From Chloroflexota bacterium (GTDB taxonomy: Bacteria > Chloroflexota > Chloroflexia > Chloroflexales > Herpetosiphonaceae), in assembly GCA_020161265.1 (NCBI GenBank), contig JAIUOC010000011.1:124001-188000 (forward strand): a stretch of 64,000 bases of DNA, given 5' to 3'. The position numbers and the translations under genes are program-made. The notes beneath the pieces are model-generated. The model searched no databases, was not told where the DNA came from, and saw only the letters and a program-made list of their open reading frames with translations. Shown here piece after piece: positions 57,823-64,000 of the stretch. The first letter of the stretch is position 1. Each line of letters opens with the position of its first letter.

Positions 57823-58763
57823 GGGTACTTTGGTTAATTAGTGTTTTATCTAGCACTGGGTTGGCGCTTTTGAGCCTACCACAGCTACTCCGATCTGCTC
57901 AGCAACGACGCTGGGCAGCTTGGTTTTTAGCCTTATTTGCGATTGGCAATGGGCTTTGGCTAAGCCAACCTTGGCAAATTTGGGGCCGAATTTTCGCCAT
58001 ATGGATTCCATGCTACCTGGCATTTAAAGGTTGGCGTTTGCTCTATAGCCCGCATGCCCAAACCAAACAACTTGGCTTTTGGCGTAGTTTGGGGTTTATT
58101 TTGTGGCTGGGGATGGAGCTTGAGCCATGGGAATTGCCGCGCCAGCCTGATCTTGCTTGGCGCAAAAACCTGCTGATCGGCGCATTATGGCTAAGTTTAG
58201 GGCTAGCGATTGGCTTGCTGGCTTGGTGGTTGCCCGCCCCAAACACCGATCTATGGTTGCTTTGGCGCTGTTGGCTAGCCTTGGTCGGCTTGGTAATTGG
58301 CCTCTTTTTTGGGGTTACGCGGCTCTATTTGGCGCTCTGGCAGGCTTTTGGCTGGCAAGTTCAACCCTTATTTTTGCAACCAATTTATGCGCGTTCGGTT
58401 AGCGAATGGTGGGGCAAGCGCTGGAATTTAGCGGTGCATACGGTGTTGAGTTTGGTGTTTTGGCAACCACTCAAACCAATCATTGGTTGGCGCTGGGCGG
58501 CGGCGGTGGTCTTTATCGCCTCAGGCTTGTTGCACGAATTGTTGTTGAGCTATCCGGCGGCAGGCGGTTGGGGCTGGCCACTTGGCTATTTTGTGGTGCA
58601 AATTGGAGCGACCAGTTTGGAGCGGCTGCGCAGCGTGCGGGCTTGGTTACGCCAGTCAGATCGTCGTCAGGCAAGTTGGACACTGAGTTGGATCATCATT
58701 CCTGCGCCGTTATTATTTCGGCCTGAACTTATTTTGGGCTTGTTTGCTGAACATCTAACGTAG
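57819..58763 (+). CDS. MBOAT/wax-synthase-like membrane acyltransferase, 314 aa
   Basis: Seven to nine membrane helices and the MBOAT signature near residue 195-245: SEWWGKRWNLAVHTVLSLVF with the Asn-rich/Trp element and ASGLLHELLLSYP with the membrane His. This pattern fits wax-synthase-type acyltransferases that esterify alcohols with acyl-CoA. The GTG/ATG choice: ATG 57819 is coupled to the upstream stop (ATGA). The stop overlaps the end of the convergent YfiH-like gene by nine bases. The acyl donor may come from the acyl-CoA ligase encoded 1 kb away, which is inference. Confidence 0.8.
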   Translation: MRVLWLISVLSSTGLALLSLPQLLRSAQQRRWAAWFLALFAIGNGLWLSQPWQIWGRIFAIWIPCYLAFKGWRLLYSPHAQTKQLGFWRSLGFILWLGMELEPWELPRQPDLAWRKNLLIGALWLSLGLAIGLLAWWLPAPNTDLWLLWRCWLALVGLVIGLFFGVTRLYLALWQAFGWQVQPLFLQPIYARSVSEWWGKRWNLAVHTVLSLVFWQPLKPIIGWRWAAAVVFIASGLLHELLLSYPAAGGWGWPLGYFVVQIGATSLERLRSVRAWLRQSDRRQASWTLSWIIIPAPLLFRPELILGLFAEHLT

Positions 58764-59642
58764 CGCCACTAACGCCCCGAAACGCCCAGCAACTCCGGCA
58801 TAATGGCCAAAAAAGGCCGTATCAGGGCAAGCAGTGCAAAGGTCGATTGAGTGAATATTGCTGGTTTGTACGCCAGTTTGTTCGAGTATATGACCAATCA
58901 TGCGAGGTAAATCGAAGAAATATTGCTCATCGCGGATGATAATGCCTGGCGCGTTGGGGCCGTGGCGTTGGAAGAAGGCTGGAGAAACAACCTGTGCCCA
59001 TGTCAGCGATTGGGCTAATGCATAGCAACATGGGCCAACGGTTGGGCCGATGCCGACCACCAAATCGCTAGGTTGACAGGCAACTAAGTGACACAACGCC
59101 TCAATCGTATTTTCTAAAACGTTATTGACCGTGCCAACCAAACCAACGTTGACCAAGGCCACTGCTTTGCCTTGGCGCGTGGTAATAATCACTGGAGCAG
59201 CATCGCCAACCACCATAAATAGCGCCAAATTGCGAGTCGTAGTAATCAGGCTATCAACCCCTTGTTGATTGGGAATACCTTGTGCATTGATAAAACTCAG
59301 ATCGCGCGGTGAGGCATCGGCCAACAAGCCGCGCACCGAAATCCGATGCGGCGTGCTATCGATTGGCATGCTATCGGGGTCGCTGACCAAGCCCACACGG
59401 GAACTATGAGTCAGAGCAAAATGGGCCACGCGGCCTGCATCAATTCCGGCGACCCGCGCAAAAGTACGCCGCGCTGCCCCAACTTCGGCAGGCGGGCCAT
59501 AACGGGTTGCGAGATTCCCACAGGTTCGGGTCGAAAAGCCATGCTGTAAAAACGGCAGCCCGACTAAGCCGGAAACACGAACAATCGGTGAGGCAACCTC
59601 AGGATCAAGTGATGATGATGCAACAGATGGCACATTCAGCAT
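58755..59642 (-). CDS. YfiH/laccase-domain protein lacking catalytic residues, 295 aa
   Basis: Belongs to the YfiH (purine nucleoside phosphorylase-like/laccase-domain) fold: GVDSLITTTRNLALFMVVGD, then APVIITTRQGKAVALVNVGL, VGTVNNVLENTI, GIGPTVGPCCYALAQSL and IDLCTACPDTAFFGHYAG. Active homologues have A-D-C-x-P and H-x-G-W-R-G-T; here the Cys is an Ala in V-G-D-A-A-P and the His is an Asn in V-N-V-G-L-V-G-T, so the copper/zinc ligands are gone. The RBS before ATG 59642 is good. It is likely an inactive or altered paralogue; a canonical copy may exist elsewhere. Confidence 0.8.
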   Translation of the reverse strand: MLNVPSVASSSLDPEVASPIVRVSGLVGLPFLQHGFSTRTCGNLATRYGPPAEVGAARRTFARVAGIDAGRVAHFALTHSSRVGLVSDPDSMPIDSTPHRISVRGLLADASPRDLSFINAQGIPNQQGVDSLITTTRNLALFMVVGDAAPVIITTRQGKAVALVNVGLVGTVNNVLENTIEALCHLVACQPSDLVVGIGPTVGPCCYALAQSLTWAQVVSPAFFQRHGPNAPGIIIRDEQYFFDLPRMIGHILEQTGVQTSNIHSIDLCTACPDTAFFGHYAGVAGRFGALVALR

Positions 59643-59861
59643 GGAATAGTCCCTGCGCAGGTATACGATTCTGATTAGTATACCGTATTGCTAAAATCAA
59701 TGTAAAGAGATCAGTAAAGCCTTGGAATGGGTCAAAATTAGCTCTCGACTTTGCTGATTGTTAAGCATACAATAGCCATCTAGCTAGCTGCGACATTTCA
59801 ACCTTTAGCACGTACACCACGGTACTGGTCTTCTTAGTACTTTTTCGCTATGGAGGTGGTT

Positions 59862-60230
59862 ATGCAGAACATAGTTAGTGACACCATGAACTCGATCATG
59901 ATTTGGACGATTGGCGGTTTGGTTTTCAGTTTTGTGCTGATTGTAGTCCTCCGTCGCGCTTTTGGCCCGAATAAGAAGTTGTTGCAACAAGGTTTACCGG
60001 CCCAAGCCACGATTATCAATGTTTATCAAACTGGCATGATGGTCAATAATAATCCGCAAATTGGCTTAGTTTTGCAAATTGATGGGCCGTTAGGCCAATA
60101 TCAGACCGAAACTAAGGCAGTTATTCCCATGATATCGATTCCACAATTTCAGCCCGGCGCAGTCTTGCCAGTCAAAATTGATCCGAGCAATCGTAATAAT
60201 ATTGCGCTTGATATCTACGGCCCGCAATAG
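59862..60230 (+). CDS. Small single-helix membrane protein, 122 aa
   Basis: N-terminal membrane helix (SIMIWTIGGLVFSFVLIVVL, residues 11-30) followed by a positively charged segment (RRAFGPNKKLLQQG) and an 80-residue beta-rich domain with TGMMVNNNPQIGLVLQIDG, TKAVIPMISIPQF and LPVKIDPSNRNNIALDIYG. Similar small proteins with a strand-N-P-x-h motif are common in Actinobacteria and Chloroflexota and have no established function. The ATG at 59862 has GGAGG; an ATG four codons upstream is before the ribosome site. Single gene between convergent neighbours. Confidence 0.7.
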   Translation: MQNIVSDTMNSIMIWTIGGLVFSFVLIVVLRRAFGPNKKLLQQGLPAQATIINVYQTGMMVNNNPQIGLVLQIDGPLGQYQTETKAVIPMISIPQFQPGAVLPVKIDPSNRNNIALDIYGPQ

Positions 60231-60268
60231 GCCAATAGCCATTTAATCCCCCACCCATGTTTCCTGTT

Positions 60269-61036
60269 TCACCCCTGCGGTGGAACAGGTTTTTTATTGG
60301 GCCAGAGTTCGCTGGTTAGCTGGCGAATTTGTTGACGGGCGATAGTTGGGTCGGGTACTGCCGCTGCCATGATTACCAAACTATCCCACATGCCAGCGCT
60401 GTAGATTAATGCTGCGTCGTGTTCAACATCGGCTAGCTCCCCCGATTTGTGGGCGCATACTACCGCTGGTGGTAGGCTTGCAGCTATTTTATCGTCACTC
60501 GCTGAGTTAACGAGACTCTTTACGAGGGTACTAGCCATTGATCCCCCCTTGGCTATGGCATCGGTCATGGTGTGTAACAGCCTAGTTAGCTCCTCGGCGC
60601 TAGTATAGTTTTCCAAGCCCTGCTGACGCGCCTGAAAATCAAGCATAACCCGCCCCCAGCGCGTTGCCTGATAGCCCGCTTGCTGCAACCAACTGTTTGC
60701 CGCCTGAATTCCGCCCAATTGGGCCAACAACACATTGGTGGCGTTGTTTTCCGATTGATTAAGCATGAGATAAATCAAGTGATCGCTGCTAAACTTGCTG
60801 CCAATCGCCTGCGCCAACGAGCCATCAGGATCAACAATCAGCTGTTCACTAATCAATACGTCGAATGCAGGCTGATTGGTTGTATACCATTGCCAAGCCA
60901 AGAACAATTTGATCAAACTGGCCGACGGTAATTGTAAGCTTGGTTGATATTGATAATAAATTGCTCCAGTGCAACTGCGAAAATCAACCGACCATTGCCC
61001 AGCAAAGCTCATAATTAAGCGATCGATCGCTTGCAT
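60269..61036 (-). CDS. Class A beta-lactamase-like serine hydrolase, 255 aa
   Basis: Penicillin-recognising serine hydrolase fold. Ser-x-x-Lys is SASLIK (residues about 39-44), the second motif is SENN instead of SDN (LMLNQSENNATNVLLAQLGG), and the third, HKSGEL, matches K-S/T-G. The omega-loop region (WGRVMLDFQ) does not show the E-x-x-L-N Glu of class A beta-lactamases. No signal peptide is present, so it may act in the cytoplasm. Beta-lactam hydrolysis is doubtful; such proteins may be amidases or esterases. ATG 61036 follows AAGGAA. Confidence 0.75.
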   Translation of the reverse strand: MQAIDRLIMSFAGQWSVDFRSCTGAIYYQYQPSLQLPSASLIKLFLAWQWYTTNQPAFDVLISEQLIVDPDGSLAQAIGSKFSSDHLIYLMLNQSENNATNVLLAQLGGIQAANSWLQQAGYQATRWGRVMLDFQARQQGLENYTSAEELTRLLHTMTDAIAKGGSMASTLVKSLVNSASDDKIAASLPPAVVCAHKSGELADVEHDAALIYSAGMWDSLVIMAAAVPDPTIARQQIRQLTSELWPNKKPVPPQG

Positions 61037-61137
61037 GGTGGATTCCTTGCCTAAAAAGGCGAATTTGACTTTTTATTAATCAGGTTTGGGTTTAAAATAG
61101 CTCTATTGTTTGCATTTTAGCGTTTGGGTGACCGTGT

Positions 61138-62295
61138 ATGTATGTTTCTCGCCTGCAACTCCAAGACTTTCGAATTTATCGCAGCCTCAATTTAGCCTTG
61201 CCTCCAGGCGTGTGTTTGTTCTATGGGGCCAATGCAGCGGGCAAAACAACAATTCTGGAAGCATTATACTATTTGGCCACAACTCGCTCTTTACGGGCCT
61301 CGGTTGAACGTGAATTAATTGCACTCGAAGCAGCAGGCGACCTTGGCTTACCGCCATTTGCTCGTTTGGCTGCTAGCCTACAACCACAACCAGAGGCCGA
61401 AATGCAAACGATTGAAATTGTGCTGCAACGCAAATTTGGCGCTGATGGCGATTTAGCTCCAACCACCAGCAAAACCATTCGGATCAATAAAATAGCTCGG
61501 CGAGCGCTCGATCTGATTGGCCAGTTACGGGTTGTGATGTTCGCGCCTCAAGATTTAGAGTTAGTCACGGGTGCGCCTGCTGAGCGGCGGCGCTATCTCG
61601 ATGTCACGCTTTCGCAGATCGATGGTCGTTATGTTCGTGCCCTTTCGCGCTATAACCAAGTGCTAACCCAACGCAACGGCCTATTGCGGACCAGTCGTGA
61701 GCGTGGTCGCGCTGCCAGCGAACAAGATCTAGCATTTTGGGATGAGGAGCTAGCCAAGGCTGGCGTGTATGTGCTGCGCGAACGTCGGAGGGCGGTCACC
61801 ACGCTCGACCAGCTTGCGCAACGTTTGTATGCCGAGATTAGTGGCAGCGATTTAGATTTACGTTTGAGCTATTTGGATACAACGCCTGCTCACGATGTAC
61901 CAAGTTTTCAAGCAGCCTTGAAGCAGCTCCGCCGTGAAGAGCGCGAGCGTGGCGTGACGTTAATCGGTCCACATCGCGATGATCTTTCGATTCAACTGGC
62001 GGAGCGTGAAGTTGGCAGCTTTGGCTCGCGTGGCCAGCAACGAGCCTCGACTTTGGCTTTACGGCTAGCTGAAGCCGAATTGATGCATAGCCGCACTGGT
62101 GATCGGCCAGTGCTGCTGCTCGATGATTTGCTCTCGGAGCTTGATCAAAAACGCCGCGAACATCTATTGACCACAATTGTGCGTCCCCAGCAACAAACTC
62201 TAATCACTGCTACTGATCTCGATGATTTTTCGCCTAATTTTCTGAGCCAAATCACTCGAATGCATGTTGATCATGGCCAGATCTTTCCGGCGTGA
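61138..62295 (+). CDS. recF: DNA replication and repair protein RecF
   Basis: Loads RecA at gaps through RecFOR. The 385-aa SMC-like ATPase begins MYVSRLQLQDFRIYRSLNLA and contains Walker A LFYGANAAGKTTILEALYYL, a coiled segment, LIGPHRDDLSIQLAEREVGS with the signature FGSRGQQRASTLALRLAEAE, and Walker B RPVLLLDDLLSELDQKRREH. The motif arrangement is complete. The first ATG in-frame at 61138 is used; a GTG just upstream is possible, and no strong ribosome site is visible. In many bacteria recF lies in the dnaA-dnaN-recF-gyrB operon; here it is isolated, far from dnaE at the other end of the window. Confidence 0.95.
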   Translation: MYVSRLQLQDFRIYRSLNLALPPGVCLFYGANAAGKTTILEALYYLATTRSLRASVERELIALEAAGDLGLPPFARLAASLQPQPEAEMQTIEIVLQRKFGADGDLAPTTSKTIRINKIARRALDLIGQLRVVMFAPQDLELVTGAPAERRRYLDVTLSQIDGRYVRALSRYNQVLTQRNGLLRTSRERGRAASEQDLAFWDEELAKAGVYVLRERRRAVTTLDQLAQRLYAEISGSDLDLRLSYLDTTPAHDVPSFQAALKQLRREERERGVTLIGPHRDDLSIQLAEREVGSFGSRGQQRASTLALRLAEAELMHSRTGDRPVLLLDDLLSELDQKRREHLLTTIVRPQQQTLITATDLDDFSPNFLSQITRMHVDHGQIFPA

Positions 62296-62310
62296 TTGGT
62301 TTTTTAACCA

Positions 62311-62393
62311 CGAAGAACGCGAAGGTTAGTTTCATGCTTCTATCGCATCAGTCATTCAATCAGCTACACATCCCTCAAACTGTAGCTGATTGA
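62311..62393. repeat. Dispersed repeat word and perfect hairpin after recF
   Basis: AACCACGAAGAACGCGAAGG (near 62308) is a variant of the intergenic word TTCGTGTTCTTCGTGGTTAA seen near 43865. Then TCAATCAGCTACA (62356-62368) pairs perfectly with TGTAGCTGATTGA (62381-62393) around a 12-nt loop between the convergent genes, acting as a likely shared terminator. Confidence 0.6.
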
Positions 62394-62399
62394 TTAAGC

Positions 62400-64000
62400 T
62401 TATCCAGCGCTGCTTACAAGTAAATTCTGAATATCACGCTGAATTTTTGTTCGCAGCCTTAAATGTTCTTGGGCTAGGAGCTCTGACAAGGAAGAAGTAT
62501 AGTCGTGCAGGTGTGCTAGGAACTGCTCTTCGCGTTGTAATTGGCTAGATCGATGTTGTTCCCACCCCTGATGGAGTTGTCTTTTTTGTGCTTCTGATAG
62601 TGCTGTTTTCCATGGCTGATTATTGGCCAATTCCCAAATTTTATGGATTGAATGACAACGAGCCAAGCTATTGGCAATCTCGCCATGCAAATAATTGCTA
62701 GTTTGGCAGAGATTCCAAGTTTTTAACCCAATCAGTAATGTATCAATTGCCCCAATATCGGCACGTTTCAGATAATCCACTAAATCATGAAGGTGTAATT
62801 CTGCCAATGGCAGTTTAATTGTTTGTGACAGTGCTAATGCCAGCAGCATCCGATCATAGGGATCAACGAGGTGCTCAGCTAAATGTTTAGCCTGAAGCTG
62901 GATTGTTCGATCAAACGCTGTTTGATCTTCCCGCGCTAGACTATTGCGGGCTGGCTCAAATCCTTGGACATAAGCGAAGAAGGCCATCACTGACTGGGAT
63001 TTAGGCGAATACTGGAGCCAATAAGCGGTGGTATGCCGCTGCAGTGCTGCTTGGAGCATAATATGGAGTTCTTCCCTGAGTTTAATCAGGTTAGGCGCTT
63101 GCTCAATGGCGTGCATAATTGTCTCTATCGTTTTATGTTCATTGATACTGCGCCATGCTTGGGCCTCACTGACCAATGTTTCAATTGACAACCCGTGGGT
63201 CTGGTCAAAATCTGCCCAACACTGAGCTAATTCGGCAGCCCGCTCATAGCGATGATTACGCCGCAACATGTGCAGATCTTTTGTTAGTAACGGACGGATA
63301 ATTAGCCGCCAGACTTCGCTATTAGCAGTTTCGAACCAACCCCTCAAGCTTGAACTATTTAATAAATCGATCGTTTCATCAGCAATATGTCGCTGTAAAT
63401 CTTCGATCAAAGATCGCTCTGCCAATTGGTTGTAAGGATCAGCATTCAACAAACTAACCAGATCTTGCAATTGATCATTAACAGCGACAATCTGTTTTAA
63501 TTGCTGCGATTCTAATCCTAATAAACGTTGACGCAACTCTTGTAACATTCGTAATAGCGGATCAAGTCCAATAAGCAGGTGTTGATCATCACTAGCAATT
63601 AATTTCTGGCTAAGGTTAAGCCATTTTTGCGGGAGATCATTATGCGCAGCAAGTAACGCTTTTGGGTCAAGCCGCCAGAAGCCATTGCCATCAGACACAA
63701 ACCATGGTTGTTTCCGCAATGTCTGTTCAACAGTTGAGGCTGCGACCATCCGCTCAGCATTAATCATTGCTTTTAAGTCGGTCTCATGCAACCAACCATC
63801 GGGGGCAACCAATAATAAATCGCAGAGGGTTTCCTCGATTGATTTCTTACCAACTGCCTCTAGCCACAATGCAATTTGATCTTCATGACGTTTTTCAGCG
63901 CGATAAATTGCCTCGTTGGTTTCGCAATAAACCATAACTTCATCAATAATTTCATAAGAAACCACGCCCTGATCGCTAAGTGCAATTCGTACCTCAGGTA
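62400..64000 (-). CDS. Large hypothetical protein, 5' end beyond window
   Basis: The open frame continues past the right edge: codons PEVRIALSDQG precede the GTG at 63965 in frame, so the start lies outside. The part visible (over 530 aa) is helical throughout, with a winged-helix-like segment around LVAPDGWLHETDLKAMINAE and FVSDGNGFWRLDP, and later repeats without membrane helices. No catalytic motif was found. The composition and helical repeat character recall large regulatory or defence-associated proteins, but no family can be named. It converges on recF, from which it is separated by a perfect hairpin. Confidence 0.7.
   Translation of the reverse strand, partial: PEVRIALSDQGVVSYEIIDEVMVYCETNEAIYRAEKRHEDQIALWLEAVGKKSIEETLCDLLLVAPDGWLHETDLKAMINAERMVAASTVEQTLRKQPWFVSDGNGFWRLDPKALLAAHNDLPQKWLNLSQKLIASDDQHLLIGLDPLLRMLQELRQRLLGLESQQLKQIVAVNDQLQDLVSLLNADPYNQLAERSLIEDLQRHIADETIDLLNSSSLRGWFETANSEVWRLIIRPLLTKDLHMLRRNHRYERAAELAQCWADFDQTHGLSIETLVSEAQAWRSINEHKTIETIMHAIEQAPNLIKLREELHIMLQAALQRHTTAYWLQYSPKSQSVMAFFAYVQGFEPARNSLAREDQTAFDRTIQLQAKHLAEHLVDPYDRMLLALALSQTIKLPLAELHLHDLVDYLKRADIGAIDTLLIGLKTWNLCQTSNYLHGEIANSLARCHSIHKIWELANNQPWKTALSEAQKRQLHQGWEQHRSSQLQREEQFLAHLHDYTSSLSELLAQEHLRLRTKIQRDIQNLLVSSAG

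Overview
The window is a dense bacterial chromosome segment, most likely from a filamentous Chloroflexota bacterium close to Herpetosiphon. This is inferred from protein style: secreted propeller proteins, one ending in a Y-L-P-rich tail, large Ser/Thr kinases with a single membrane anchor, Tad-type TadE/TadG proteins, a polyphosphate glucokinase, and GC content that looks near 50 percent. It is a recognition call, not a database result. Conserved core genes on the segment are dnaE (cut by the left edge), cdsA, ftsY, rpsA, recF and one tRNA-Gly(CCC).

Layout: 1-9.2 kb holds the 5' end of dnaE behind a DnaA-box cluster, a secreted propeller protein, cdsA, a DinB-like protein, an MFS carrier, a GAF/PAS histidine kinase and ppgK. 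9.4-12.9 kb is an accessory patch of short minus-strand genes of unknown function. It contains a degenerate nucleotidyltransferase-like protein, a pair of CxCG paralogues, a frameshifted gene and the 3' remnant of another gene; it reads like an orphan immunity-gene array. 13.0-20.9 kb encodes surface proteins: a structured RNA leader before a secreted protein, then a minus-strand TadE-TadE-VWA/TadG-kelch run. 21.0-27.7 kb carries a large membrane protein and two tandem receptor-like Ser/Thr kinases with thrombospondin type 3 repeats outside the membrane. 27.8-34.7 kb has tRNA-Gly, duplicated DinB/DfsB-like proteins, a hydrolase, a TolB-like lipoprotein, an RsbW-cNMP-SpoIIE fusion and a TPR protein.

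34.8-38.0 kb is a compact minus-strand operon: ftsY, a LysW-like zinc ribbon, a lipoprotein, a membrane protein and a long-form rmlA. 38.2-43.7 kb is a translationally coupled exopolysaccharide operon of two GT4 glycosyltransferases, an asnB-type amidotransferase and a GT39-like membrane protein. 44-45.6 kb is rpsA behind a consensus promoter and a leader of about 370 nt. 45.6-64 kb mixes small-molecule enzymes (PduO-type adenosyltransferase, P450, MOSC, acyl-CoA ligase, MBOAT, class A beta-lactamase fold), an FG-GAP propeller protein, an ion-channel-like protein, a YfiH homologue lacking its metal ligands, recF, and an unidentified large gene running off the right edge.

Several intergenic regions carry degenerate 7-bp-period repeats, and strong perfect hairpins separate most convergent genes. 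No insertion sequence, CRISPR array or prophage was seen.
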